Position numbers and translations under genes: made by a program. Under the pieces are notes generated by a model, which was not told where the DNA came from, searched no databases, and saw only the letters and a program-made list of their open reading frames with translations. Below are positions 37,747-49,535 of a stretch of DNA of 64,000 nt, in pieces. Every line of letters begins with the position of its first letter. Position 1 is the stretch's first letter. The stretch comes from Platynereis dumerilii (lineage: Eukaryota > Annelida > Polychaeta > Phyllodocida > Nereididae), in the NCBI GenBank assembly GCA_026936325.1, contig JAPTHN010000008.1, forward strand, positions 47,471,706-47,535,705, given 5' to 3'.

Positions 37747-37847
37747 CGAGGTTATAAAAATCTTTTTCTAGCCCACATTTATAGTAAAGAGAAGTAAGTC
37801 AAAGTGAAATATATATCTTCCTCATGTATCACCACATTTTCTTTGAA

Positions 37848-38170
37848 ATAATTTTCAGTTATGGAATTGGATGTATATAATATAGTTTTCAAGTTACAGA
37901 ATTGGGTGCATATATAGTTAAGGAACAGGGTGTATATACTACATAGTTTCCAAGTTAAGGAACTGGGTGTATAAATTATAATTGTCAAGTTATGGAACAT
38001 AGTGTGTGTTGTTTTCAAGTCATGGAATTGAGTGTGTATAGGTTTCAAGTTAAGGAACTGGGTGTATATATATAGTTGTCAAGTTATGGAACAGAGTGTG
38101 TGTTGTTTTCAAGTTAAGGAACCGAGTGTGTATAGTTTTCATTTACGGAACAGGGTGTATATAGTTTTTG
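37848..38170 (+). repeat. ~30-bp minisatellite, unit 2 (about 10 copies)
   Basis: Imperfect units of CAAGTTAAGGAACTGGGTGT with TATATAGTT, expanded relative to unit 1 (28060-28240). Confidence 0.85.
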
Positions 38171-38721
38171 AACTGGATATGCTTTCAAGCTTGGAATCAG
38201 TGCTATCAGAATCAGGCCATCTCAGCCCTTATATACACAGTGTCATCTCAAGATTGGAGGGTGAGAAAGGTACTAGATTGAGATGAGTATTTATAAGCTA
38301 TGTGAGCGCTGGCTCATTGTTTGAAGAGTGAGTCAGCACCATTGCCAACTAAAGCTCTCCCTTCTCTTCCCCTTCCATCCCTTCTCCCTCCCCTTGCTAT
38401 CAGGGAACCTGCATGATTTTGCTTCACTAAGGTGGCCCATTGGCCCTGCATGTATGCACAGAAAGTGACTACAGTACAGCTCCAAGGAAACAGGGCTCAC
38501 TTCTCTGAGTCTCTGAAGTTGTCATAGCCCTAAATGATTATTAGATTTTCGTATAGATTATATATATGTAGAATAGGTTGTGGAATACATGAATATATAG
38601 CAATGTAGCATGAATATATATATATCTATATCATTTAATCAATGTGGGTGTCTTTTTAAAAATTTTTATCTATAAAGATGAAACATGGACTGTATAATTT
38701 GTGTTGGTTAATTGGTCATAT

Positions 38722-39270
38722 TTACAGGAATTCTCGTTGAAGTTGACTTGTGGAGATTGAACGCTTGTGAAATAGTATTTTGAAAGCTTTTGATGACTGT
38801 CCACGAACTAATCAGTTAAATTTGCATATTAAATTTTGTGTAGCAATTGGTTGGCATTGTATCAGGAAATGGTCCTGCAAAGTCTTGTTGGTGAAAAATT
38901 ATTCAAAGATGATTTATTAAGAAAATCATATTTATGATCGTGATGTATGGTGCACAGATGACGTGTGGTAGACAGAAAATGAGGTCTGTTCAGGCATGAA
39001 AGATTACTAACAGAAATATTAAGACAGAAAGCTGACCATGAAACATGTAAAAAAACAAACTGAAACAGTGAAATACTGGAAATAAGCTGTCTACCATAAT
39101 AACTGTTGATGGCAATGATTTTTTCAAGTGATTCCAATTGTCCACATTTCACAAGTCCAGACCGCATATTTTTAAGCATGGTGATTCTGATCTACCACAC
39201 GTTTTATTCTTTTGATGAATGTCCTGTCGTATGCGTCAATCAATTAGGTTTTTATTTCATAGATAGTTAC

Positions 39271-39302
<32 letters not shown>

Positions 39303-39999
39303 TGAGATAGTGAGATAGATTGCTAGATAATGAGACGATCAGATAAATTAAATAATCTTGCTAGATAGTAAGATGGTCAGATAGATAATTAAATAATCTA
39401 TCTATCTATCTACTTTTCTATCTATCTATCTATCTGTCTATCTATCTTTCTATCTTTCTATCTCTCTATTTATCTATCTATCCATCTATCTATCTATCTA
39501 AGCTTATCTATCTGTTTGACTTTCTGTGAAAAAAATCTGACAACTTCTCCTCTGACTATAGGCTATAATTATCTGGCTATCCATCGTCAGACACTCACAC
39601 AGAATGCGTTTTGAGTTTATCAAATGTGGTCCAGGTCAATTTCTGATCAGGGCAGGTATTCGTGAATCATTGAGTGCCCAATGCCCACCAATCAAACATG
39701 TGGGGGCAGGTCTACACTTAGTGATTGACAGAGGATTATTACAGAGACAATCAGCGTGTTTAGGACTCCCACCAAATGTGTGATCTACAAAATGTCACAG
39801 ATTTAGTTTGCATATGACTGAAACAAACGAGATAAACTGATTGAAAGGATTCCAACTTCACAGTTTCTTCATGTACATAAAATTGAATAGCTATTGGTCA
39901 GTTTGATCATACATGAGTAGCTTTCTACCACACGTCATGTACAGCCAAATTGCTTGCTTCTGCAAGCTGTGAAGTCTACTTCAACACGAATTCCTGTAA
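38722..39999. mobile_element. 1278-bp TIR element, absent from unit 1
   Basis: Left end TTACAGGAATTCTCGTTGAA and right end ACACGAATTCCTGTAA are inverted copies over about 28 bp with a few mismatches. TAT flanks both ends (38719-38721 and 40000-40002), a possible 3-bp duplication. The interior has a short GATA array (39273-39302) and an opposed TATC array (39392-39500), so the middle can also fold back. A 105-codon minus-strand frame (38862-39179) has no family motif. Class uncertain; 3-bp duplications occur in PIF/Harbinger, but those are usually TWA. Confidence 0.78.
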
Positions 40000-40572
40000 T
40001 ATGTTTTGGTAGGTAACTCATTTACAGGCTAGGTGTCTATACTAGAAAATGATTACCATCAATAGAGGTCTTTTTTAAACAACTGCAGCGAATTTGCAGA
40101 AAATTAACGCCTTTGTATATAAATATGATGTTGATCATTCAATATCAGGAAAGAATAACACCTAAAACAAGTCCAACTGATATGACCTCGCACTACACTG
40201 ATTTGGCTTGAAAATGTCCTCGTATAGAGCAGGAAAGTTTTTAAGTGTCAAGCTTGAGGGAATATGCATCACTCAAGAAAGGTTAGAACCATCATGGGCT
40301 GCACTGTATAAGGGCAGACATGCAGGCACACAGGCAGGCAGGCTGCAGGATTGGGGAGGCACAATATTAGAAAAGTAATTAAATCTATTCAGCACCTCGC
40401 TTAGGCAAATGCCGTGTAATTTCTCTGACCAAACATGAGATCTTGTGGACCAAACACTTGTCCAAGGCAATATAGAAATTGCCCTGCCTCTTCAAAAGCA
40501 ATGGCTTCATGACAGGAGAAAAATGGCAGGAAAACTAACTCACAGAGGAAATAAGGAAAACATAACATCAGA

Positions 40573-40860
40573 GGAGCAGAGAAATGGAGAGGAGAAAGGG
40601 AGAGGAGAAATGGAGAGGAGAAATGGAGAGGAGAAATGGAGAGGAGAAATGGAGAGGAGAAATGGAGAGGAGAAATGGAGAGGAGAAATGGAGAGGAGAA
40701 AGGGAGAGGAGAAAGGGAGAGGAGAGATGAAAAGGAGAAATGGAGAGGAGAAATTGAGAAATGGAGAAGAGAAAGGGGAGAAGAAGTGGAGAGGAGAAAG
40801 GAAGGGGACAGATGGAAAGAAGATATGGACATGAAAATGGAGAGGAGAAATGGAGAGCAG
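40573..40860 (+). repeat. 13-bp purine minisatellite, unit 2
   Basis: Units GAGAGGAGAAATG as in unit 1, but about 290 bp instead of about 800 bp. Confidence 0.94.
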
Positions 40861-41037
40861 ACAAGAGCAGAAAAGAGAGAAGAAAGGGAAATGATTCAAG
40901 AGGGAAAACAAAAAACAAAAACACGAGATAACTATAGTTGAAAAGGAGGAAAACTGGAGGAATCATATGTGGAGAAAGAGGATACTGGGAAGAAATGATA
41001 ACATTCGGAGTAAGTCGAAAGGACGATGTCAAGTTCT

Positions 41038-41534
41038 GACACTATTCCACATGCATGCAGCTTCAAACTACGCCCTGAAGTTTCAGCCTACTCCGAGCGA
41101 GGATAGCCAGATTGGTTGATCGGTATATCTAGATTGAAAAAAATATATAATTTAACAATTACCAACAATTCCAAACTTCCGACATTGATTGGTATTAAAA
41201 TGGCACCAAACTCAACCAGACCAAATTATGACCACAACAAATTTCATCATAGACATCACCTATAAGCACTGCAGCCTCATCATCATGAGACATCAACACC
41301 ATCTCAAGCTACTGACATCAATAACAACATCCTCATCTTCAACAGCGGCTCCTTTGATCATTGACTGATGTAATGTTTGCCTCCTCATCACCTGGGCAGA
41401 TTCAGCAGCTGAACCAAGACAACTTGATGAAGGCTGAGTGATGTGTGCTCTTCAGTGAACTTCAGTCAAGTATATATGTAAGAGATTAAGAGAATCATGA
41501 GGAGATGGGTGCATGTACTAATGGGATTGTATTA
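41038..41534. other. Non-coding, no gene seen
   Basis: Unique sequence between unit 2 and the GGA tract. No coding signal recognised. Confidence 0.4.
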
Positions 41535-42372
41535 GAGGAGGAGGAGGAGGAGGAGGAGGAGGAGGAGGAGGAGGAGGAGGAGGAGGAGGAGGAGGAGGAG
41601 GAGGAGGAGGAGGAGAGAGATGAGAGTAGGAGGCATTGTGAGGATGAGGTAGGAGGATGTGGAAGGAGGAGCAGGAAGGAGGACGAAGGAGGAGCAGGGG
41701 GAGCAGGAGGAAGGAGAAATAGGAAGGAGGAGGAGGAGGAAGGGGAAATAGGAAGGAGGAGGGAGAAAGGAGGAGGGAAGGAAGAGGACCAGAGGAGGAG
41801 GAGGAGGAGGAGGAGGAGGAGGAGGAGGAGGAGGAGGAGGAGGAGGAGGAGAAGAGAGATGAGAGTAGGAGGCATTGTGAGGATGAGGTAGGAGGATGTG
41901 GAAGGAGGAGCAGGAAGGAGGATGAAGGAGGAGCAGGGGGAGCAGGGGGAGCAGGAGGAAGGAGAAATAGGAAGGAGGAGGAGGAGGAAGGGGAAATAGG
42001 AAGGAGGAGGGAGAAAGGAGGAGGGAAGGAAGAGGACCAGAGGAGGAGGAGGAGGAGGAGGAGGAGGAGGAGGAGGAGGAGGAGGAGGAGGAGGAGGAGG
42101 AGGAGGAGGAGGAGGAGGAGGAGGAGGAGGAGAAGAGAGATGAGAGTAGGAGGCATTGTGAGGATGAGGTAGGAGGATGTGGAAGGAGGAGCAGGAAGGA
42201 GGACGAAGGAGGAGCAGGGGGAGCAGGAGGAAGGAGAAATAGGAAGGAGGAGGAGGAGGAAGGGGAAATAGGAAGGAGGAGGGAGAAAGGAGGAGGGAAG
42301 GAAGAGGACCAGAGGAGGAGGAGGAGGATGAGGGAGAGGAGGAGGAGGAAGAGGAGGAAGGAGGGGAGGGGA
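41535..42372 (+). repeat. Higher-order GGA purine tract, three large units
   Basis: (GGA)n runs alternate with a conserved complex block beginning GATGAGAGTAGGAGGCATTG at about 41618, 41859 and 42137, giving periods of about 241 and 278 bp. The blocks are almost identical; length differs through the (GGA)n runs and one extra AGCAGGGGG step. More than 830 bp are nearly pure purine. Poly-Glu and poly-Ser/Pro frames of up to 334 codons are by-products. Confidence 0.95.
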
Positions 42373-42384
42373 AGGAAGAAGCGC

Positions 42385-42445
42385 CAATGAGCAGATTACT
42401 GGAATTGGCGCTATATAAGTACTTAATATTATTATTATAATATTG
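42385..42445 (+). mobile_element. LINE/SINE 3' tail with (ATT)n
   Basis: GCGCCAATGAGCAGATTACT, then GGAATTGGCGCTATATAAGT, then ATTATTATT. This is the plus-strand version of the terminal motif of the LINE at 13487-14205. GCGCCAAT and ATTGGCGC form a small hairpin. Only the tail is present; the rest is replaced by the GGA tract. Confidence 0.7.
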
Positions 42446-44269
42446 TTATAAGGTTGAGGAGGATGAAGGAAAGAGTGAAGGAGGATGAAGGAGAGGATGG
42501 AAGAAGGAGGAGGATGAGGCACCTAGTAGGGAGTAGGTACCGAGCTTTTCACATTTGGCGGCTGATACAAACTCTGAATGTTTGACCAAGCCATCTGCAA
42601 TTATAGCAGGACAACACCAGACTGGTCTTTGCATTTGATTTGAAACCGCAACTGTCGCAGTTTGATCAAGCATTCATGGCAGCGATCAGAAGATATTATA
42701 TAATTCCATTTTCGAAATTTTAATGTTTAATTTCTGTGCCTAGCGAAAGGTCTATGATAATTGGCACTATCTATAAACCCTTCTCTTCATTTCTTAACAC
42801 TCAGACCTTCCGTATTCCTCAATCCAGTCTGAATGGTTTTACTCAGAGCTCGATGTTAATTAAGAAAGGAATTGTCTGGGAGTTTGTCACAATTTCGTTG
42901 ATAGTAACAAAATCCGACAGGATGCACTCTCCCCCTCAGGAGGTGTGAATCATAGCTTCCTTGGCAACCAATTACCCTGCACATGCGCATTAACAACTCT
43001 TTTATGCACACTATTCAGGGATGTGTTTCCTGTCGTAACATTGTTGTTCACTTGTTTTAGAGGCTTTTAAAATGTCACTCCACCGTAAAAGAGAGTTCTA
43101 AGAAGGAAGGAGGAAAAGAAAAGTTAGAATAGCTTGATGAGTAACAGAAAGTTGAGAAGAAAAGTTTAGTAGGCCTATTAGGCCTAGGCCCCACAAGATA
43201 TGAGTTATTCAATTGAAGCAAGACCAACTTTAGTTTTTAGCACATTTCTAGTCATCTATAGATCTATGTAGCAATCACACAGATTATGACTTATCATGTG
43301 GCATATGTCTCATCTCATGCTAAAAGTGAAACTTCATCGATCAGTTATCATGAATCACAAAATGCCCATTTCATATAAAAATAGTAAGTATTATCTTTCC
43401 CCATTACTGATAGACCGGCTGCAGGAGTGCACAATTTATGTTTTTCTTTTCCACATTACACCCAAAAACAATCTTGTTCTTACTTCTTCTATTTTTCTCA
43501 ATCTTCAGCAATTCAGTCTTTACATATGATGGAGTTTACAGAGCAAATATTTCGAAGAGAAACAAACTCTAAAATCCTTTTTGTCTCTCTTTCACAAGCC
43601 ACGACTTGTTTACACTGTGTTTGATTAGAATTTTCTTGTTTTCTTGTTACCTAAAAATAAATCCCCTTGTAAGAAATAATCAGAAAATTCGTGCTTACGC
43701 ATTCCAAAAAGGAGCTAAATCAGAAGGAAAGAAAAATTCTAAAATGCTTTTAAAAATTGGAAAAACATGCAGAGGGGCAAATTCAAATCAATTGTCGTAA
43801 AAACAACCCACAGAGGCTCCAGAGCAATGGCAGATTAGGAAGACCACGTGATTATGGAGATCACATGATTATGGATGGTCATGTGACACCTAAAATGGCG
43901 ACCGTTTGAAACACAATGTGATTAATTGAAACCGTTTAAGATGAAAGTTTTGATTGTAAAAAATAATTCTAAGAATTTTGTCTTGAAATCTAAAGCACTC
44001 CATCTTTCTACGGAAAACCTTGAGTGCCCATGTTCCAAAGATTAATTGAGTTGAATATCTGCAAGTTCATTGACACCCTGGGTGTGTTAGCCATTTGTGA
44101 AATCAGTTTCATGCAGACGATTTCAAGTGTTTTGATTTGCTCTATTCTTTCCATTATAATTTATATATTTATTTCCATGCTACACCTCCTTGATTTTCTT
44201 CCCTCATCTTTTCTTACTCTGCTCCTATAACCCAGTTCTATATTCTTTTCGTCCACTTCCTTTTTCTTT
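42446..44269. other. Non-coding; promoter-like motifs near 42957-42990
   Basis: TTGGCAACC (an X-box half site), CCAATTA and an NRF1-like GCACATGCGCAT lie within 35 bp at 42957-42990. At 43850-43912 are GACCACGTGATT, GTCATGTGACAC and a YY1-like AAAATGGCGACC. No open frame with family motifs is adjacent. Regulatory function is only suggested by the motifs. Confidence 0.3.
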
Positions 44270-44545
44270 AACCCGTTCTTTTGTTTGCCTCTTTCCTTCT
44301 TCTTTCCTTCTACTTTCCTTCTTCTTTCCTTTATCTTTCCTTCTTCCTCCTTCCTTTTTTCTCTTTCTTCCACTCCTTCTTTCTGTCATTCTTGCTATTC
44401 CTTCTTTGTTCCTTCTTCCTACCTTCTTCTTTTCTTACTTCTTTCCTTCTTCTTCCTTCTTCTTTCCTACTTCTTTCCTTCTTCTTTCCTTTCATCCTTC
44501 CCTTATTCTTTCCTTTCCCATTCTTTCTTTTTTCTTCCATCCTTC
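44270..44545 (+). repeat. TTCCTTC pyrimidine tract
   Basis: About 275 bp of CTTCTTTCC-type words, almost pure pyrimidine. Phe/Leu/Ser-rich frames result. Confidence 0.9.
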
Positions 44546-44706
44546 CATTTGATAAATCAAAGCATTGATAAGCAACAACACCCCTCCCCCACCTCTTTCT
44601 TCAGTAGTTTCCATTTACAAGTGTACAACAGCATGATTAGTCCTGAGGCAGGAAACACTAACTTGCTCTGACTAGTCCAGTCCTGTTTCTTGTGCCAGTG
44701 GGACTG

Positions 44707-44722
44707 TCGCCAGGGGGCGAAA
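44707..44722 (+). promoter_or_regulatory. CTCF-like motif
   Basis: TCGCCAGGGGGCGAAA resembles the CTCF core (CCASYAGGGGGCGC type). It lies 115 bp before a perfect X-box. CTCF is conserved in bilaterians, but a single motif match is weak. Confidence 0.3.
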
Positions 44723-44837
44723 GGGGACTGGGCGATAATACCCTTTTATCGTCACACGTTCATTTGAGGGCATGAACGAAACCGAGGTTCTGTCATTTCC
44801 CATCATGCCTTGCACAAAGGAAAAGACACTTAAGAAG

Positions 44838-44851
44838 GTTGCCATGGTAAC
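44838..44851. promoter_or_regulatory. RFX X-box palindrome
   Basis: GTTGCCATGGTAAC fits the RFX consensus GTNRCC-N-RGYAAC with both half sites intact. RFX sites of this form often sit in promoters of ciliary genes. Confidence 0.45.
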
Positions 44852-45253
44852 AACAGTTTTTTGGAGGGAGAAAGGAAGAAACTCAAGGAAAGAGATACTT
44901 TGCAGTGAGCAGCAACCCCTCTCTTCAAGATGAAGTTAAGAAACTGAAGAACTGACCTTACTGAAGTCTCAAGAAATACATATTTTGCTAACTGTTGAGG
45001 AAAAGGAGTGAAAGAAGTGAAGTTAAAGATGGTGTTAAGAGGGCCTGTTAGGTCATGGCTAGTTTAGAGAGATCGACAATACAAGAGAAACATCTGTCAA
45101 TGGCATGACAGATAGAGGATAACACACAAATATGATGTCATTCCATCTGTCATTCTCTTACAATGTGATTCATTTATCTGCAATTGTAACAGTTTACATG
45201 CATGTCATCGTTTTGTGTAGCCGCAACAAGTCTGTAGGTATATATTGGTTTTC

Positions 45254-45385
45254 TTCAGTTCAGTTCAGTTCAGTTCAGTTCAGTTCAGTTCAGTTCAGTT
45301 CAGAGAAGAGAAGAGAAGAGAAGAGAAGAGAAGAGAAGAGAAGAGAAGAGAAGAGAAGAGAAGAGAAGAGAAGAGAAGAGAAGAG
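45254..45385 (+). repeat. Compound pentamer microsatellite (CAGTT)n(AGAGA)n
   Basis: About ten CAGTT units change at 45301 to about 17 AAGAG units with no break in the 5-bp period. Confidence 0.95.
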
Positions 45386-45740
45386 AGAAAAAAGGAGGGG
45401 AACGGAAAGGAGGAAAATGTGAGATAAGAATAAGTTAAAGAAGAGATGAAGAGATAAAAATAATAAATGAAGAGGTGTGAAGGGGAGAAGAACAGAAGGA
45501 GGAAAGAAGAGAAGAAGAGCAGTGTAGAACAGAGCAGTGTAGATAAGAGCAGAGGACAGGACAGGACAGAAGTCATAGCAGAATTAAGAGGAAAGGACAG
45601 GAAAGAGCAGAAAAAATGACAGAGGAGGGAAGTGACGTATAGGAGAAACAAAGACGGAGTTGAACAAAAAAAACAAAAAAAAAACAACAACAACAACAAA
45701 AAACACACACCTAAAAACAACAACAAAAACACACTTTTTT
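45386..45740 (+). repeat. Purine-rich tail, then A/CA-rich run
   Basis: GGAAAGGAGG-type purine sequence to about 45665, then AAAAAACAACAACAAC-type sequence to 45735. Confidence 0.75.
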
Positions 45741-46300
45741 AAGTTTTTTTCACCAGGGGTCGACAGCAGTCAGCTTACTCAGAGCACTTACTTTGAAACA
45801 AGATTGAGCAGCATTTGGGAAATGTCCTGTGGCTTTTAAAGGCCTAACTTTGCAACAGATGTGTTGGACAGCTTCCATCACGAAATGCTCTTAGCATGAC
45901 TGTGTATTCTTTCTATAAGCTCATTGCAAACAAGTCAAGTATGTAACTTGTAAGCTCTGAGCCTCTATGAGATTCCATCCATATTGCAAGGCAAATAAAT
46001 GCATCAGGTTTATGTGAAGGCATTTCGCTGTATGTTGCAATGAGGAGGGTTTTTCAAAATGGTCTTCACTGGTTGGACATTGCAATTTTGGAAAAGATGG
46101 ATTTTGAAGCTGAATGCAAACTGTCTATTTAACTTCATTTTCTTTTGATAAAGTTAGTTAGTAAATGTTTGTCTCCCTTCCATTTTAAACATTCAGTCTT
46201 GATAAACTTCAAAATTAGGAAACTTGTGGGGAAGAAAGAACAGTTTTAATGAAGTTCTGCTGATTTTAATTCACTACATATAACTATATTTATATCTATA
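45741..46300. other. Non-coding, no gene seen
   Basis: No feature recognised. Confidence 0.4.
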
Positions 46301-46560
46301 GGTTATTCATCTGGGGAGAGGCAGTATGTGATTTCTCAGGCGAAGGCTTTAGCCCGAACTGTGAAAAACACATCTTGCCAATCCAATGGTGAATAACCGG
46401 CATATACAATGTATTATGAGACAAACACTCAGACATAGAAGTATTAAAGAATAAGTGAATAACATAGGAAATGAGATTTGATTGGTACAGTAAAAAAAAA
46501 AGGCTTATGGTAGGCTGGTAGATGTATCAAATGGTATAATCATTTTTATAGATAATTGTA
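46301..46560 (-). mobile_element. LINE 3' UTR fragment with palindrome
   Basis: It aligns with 13564-13810: the palindrome starting GGTTATTCATC (46301) and ending GGTGAATAACC (46388-46398), then GAGACAAACACTCA, and ATCAAATGGTATAA. Only 3' UTR sequence remains; no ORF2. An A run interrupts it at 46491-46501. Confidence 0.72.
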
Positions 46561-47142
46561 AAATGGTAAACTCAAATTCCTTAAAATCCTACATCTCAGC
46601 CCCTGTCTCTTACAGTCCTACTCCTACAATTCTCTGTACTGATCTAACTGCACTGGGTCTACACACTCAAACTTGACCACACTGGGGACTAGGTCAATTT
46701 GGTTTGGTGACACCACCTAATTTCGCTCCTAACAAGTTCTGTTGCCATGGGAATAGAAGGAAAACATACTTAGACAGGGTTAAGTTGGGGGAAGATGGAT
46801 AGCTAAGATACTGTTTGACTACCATTGATACTGTTTGGAGATTGTTTGTCAATGTTGGTGATTATTTGTCAATGTTTGCCTAGTGTTACACTGTGAAGGA
46901 ACTGTGTGACAAGTCTAACTGATTACTTCTGACCAGTGATTGGTTGCTGTGAACTTGTAAAAACACTGTGTGCAGCTCAGATGACAGCAAGTGAGGTAAG
47001 TTAACACTGAATTATCCAGATAGGCCCTACTATAGCTGTGACTTGATGCAGAACATTACATTGATGAATCTTATAACAGGAATGGTCAGATAGATGGATG
47101 GATAGACGCTCCAAATATTTTACCTTTTGTAATAGTAATTGT
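46561..47142. other. Non-coding; near X-box at 46741
   Basis: GTTGCCATGGGAAT at 46741-46754 matches the left X-box half site but not the right. No gene recognised. Confidence 0.4.
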
Positions 47143-47148
47143 CACTTG

Positions 47149-47390
47149 ATGGAAATGGAAAATTTTCGTTGGGGGAGCTCTCGGCTTGCGCCGCCGTGGC
47201 TCGCCACACCAAATTTTCAAAATGGAAAGAATTCTTCCACCAAAGCATAATTTTGGCTAAAACTACCATGAGGACTGAAAAAGGAACATGATAATTGTAA
47301 TTTCACAACTGGTCATTGGGGGAGCTGTAGCAGGGTACAGCTCCCCCTGTTTTTTGGTCAAGGGAGCTCAGCTCCCCCCCCCATTTCCAT
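47149..47390. mobile_element. 242-bp element with 10-bp TIR and CACTTG duplication
   Basis: ATGGAAATGG at the left and CCATTTCCAT at the right are exact inverted copies. CACTTG flanks both ends (47143-47148 and 47391-47396). GGGGGAGCT motifs occur in inverted orientation inside, with a GC-rich spot GGCTTGCGCCGCCGTGGCTC near 47184. No coding sequence. Class unknown; a 6-bp duplication is unusual among common MITEs. Confidence 0.65.
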
Positions 47391-47396
47391 CACTTG

Positions 47397-48058
47397 TAAT
47401 TGTGGATTTAACCAAGTCTACATCATACGTGAATCTCATCAATGAATGGAATTGTCCACTGAGTTTACTTATCAAAATTATCTGGGGTTTCTCCTCTGAA
47501 ATTTAGTGAAAACAAATGGCAGTTTCAGTCAGACTAGCCTCAATCACGTACTTCTCTCAGTCTTTGATCAGTCTAGAATTGGCTATTCTTCACAAATATC
47601 ATGATATCCTTTTTTCATGAAGTGATAATTTAAAGATTCAGTACTTGAGGTAATAGTGGAGCATTCTGAACACACAAAGCCACATCCCATCCATTGACTC
47701 CTATGATCAACCAGAACTTATCTTTTCTGTCTCTGCAGAGGGATGCCACCAGCAAGCTCTCTTTGTGAAATTGAGTTCTAGTGGTATAGCCCTGAAGGGA
47801 TGATTTAGCATTAAGAAGAAAGTAAACATAATCAAGAGAAAATCCTAGCAGGTTGTTGTTTTTTAATAAGGGAGACTTGATGAATATCACAGAGGATTAT
47901 AACTTGTATCCTTTTTCCTCCTCAAAACAGCCCAAAAGCTGATGCAATGACAAGGTTAGCTACAACTAAGGCAATAATTAAGATACTAAATAATTTTGTT
48001 CACTTGCATGTATAGCCGCAACATATATGACAAGAGCTGAGGACAATTAACAATGTCG
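47397..48058. other. Non-coding, no gene seen
   Basis: An 86-codon minus-strand frame at 47630-47890 has no family motif. Confidence 0.4.
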
Positions 48059-48059
48059 A

Positions 48060-48247
<188 letters not shown>

Positions 48248-49279
48248 TAGACATTTTAAAGAATTATTAAGACAACTGTATTCTTACAGTGTCTAGAGCA
48301 TATTAGATACAATAGCTATCTGAAACATGATCATGGAATATTGTCGACTTTACAGGGTGTTCAAGTATTGACAGGTCCTTATTCACTGTTCTAAATTCAG
48401 CATGTGAACAAATGCGAGCAAATGTGAGCATGTTATTAAGGGATGATTCATGACTTAAATGTTGACACAAATTCGTCCTTAATTAGATTTGCTAGGTAAT
48501 TAAGCAAAAGATGCAAGAAAGGGTGTTTGCCCTTAAGGGTTGCCAAGGAAATGGGTACATCATGCCTTTAGGGGTACCACTTTAGGCCTAGATGACACAC
48601 AAAGTGAACCTATTAACTAGAAACAATGTTATGTAGGCTTGGCTGCTTTCTTATTATGGGAGATTTCAACCTGAAATGCTTTCATGCCATTGTAAGCACC
48701 GGGTAAAGATGGTAAAGGAATTTGGAGCTATCAAAGGCTCTGTCACATTCCCATGTCAAAGGATTTATAAGAAGATTTAGGGCTAAGTAATTACTGCACC
48801 AGTAAGACAGTTATAAGTCAGTTATGAGCTTTGATTTGAGGTCAGAGGTTTTCTTTAAACATGTGTTTGGGATAATATGAAGCAAAAGCAAAGTAAAGCC
48901 ATTTTGACAATGATCAGTATACATATTGTACAAATGATGGTACCAGAAGAAGAAAAAGAAAAACACAGAAGAAGAGTGATGAAGGGAAAACCGGAAGAGA
49001 AGAACAATGAAAGGAAGTAGTACATGGAACAGAAGGGGATTTATTACTAATGTTTCCTATAGTTTTCACATTGTATAATATCATTCTTGAAATTTTATTT
49101 TCGAGGGGTGATAAACTGTCTGATCTTTCAACTCCTATAAGTTTGTCACATCCTATAATCTCAATTTTCAGTTACACTTTAATATCTTTCATTATGTGCA
49201 CTACACTAGACTAGCAATATTCATATACAAGAGGAATTGATGAAGTCATGAATCACCAGTTCAGGTAATTCTATTTTCT
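48248..49279. other. Non-coding, no gene seen
   Basis: No recognisable feature; a short purine run lies at 48945-49035. Confidence 0.4.
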
Positions 49280-49400
49280 TGCAAGTCTCGTGAATTGTGT
49301 TAGTTTAATCAAAACTCGCGAGAATAATTCAGCAGACGAGAACTGGAGAAAGCAGACGATCTAGGTTTGGCGCCATTTTGAATACGTAAACAATTGAGTT
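49280..49400. promoter_or_regulatory. Promoter-like motif cluster (TCTCGCGAGA-like, E2F, YY1)
   Basis: ACTCGCGAGAAT near 49314 resembles the TCTCGCGAGA promoter motif. TTTGGCGCCATTTTG near 49366-49380 joins an E2F-like TTTGGCGCC to a YY1-like GCCATTTT. Together these suggest a possible TATA-less promoter, but no first exon is recognised. Confidence 0.25.
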
Positions 49401-49465
49401 AATTGCACATTAAGAGGCAATTGGAAGGGGTGAATAGGGGTCATTGGAGTTGCTCATTCAGGTGG

Positions 49466-49535
49466 TGCGATGGGTAAGGTATTCAGACTTCTGCTCATGC
49501 TCTATTAGGTTCGAATCCAGCATTTGACTCTTTGC
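49466..49535 (+). mobile_element. tRNA-derived SINE head or tRNA pseudogene
   Basis: An A-box-like TGGTGCGATGGGTAAGG (from 49473) is followed by a perfect B box GGTTCGAATCC at 49508-49518, spacing typical of tRNA genes. The flanks do not form a clean acceptor stem, so it is not a functional tRNA. The body does not resemble SINE-A or SINE-B. Confidence 0.6.

Noticed and set aside
41518-42522. Poly-Ser/Leu/Pro and poly-Glu frames of up to 334 codons
   Set aside because: They are by-products of (GGA)n repeats open in several frames at once.
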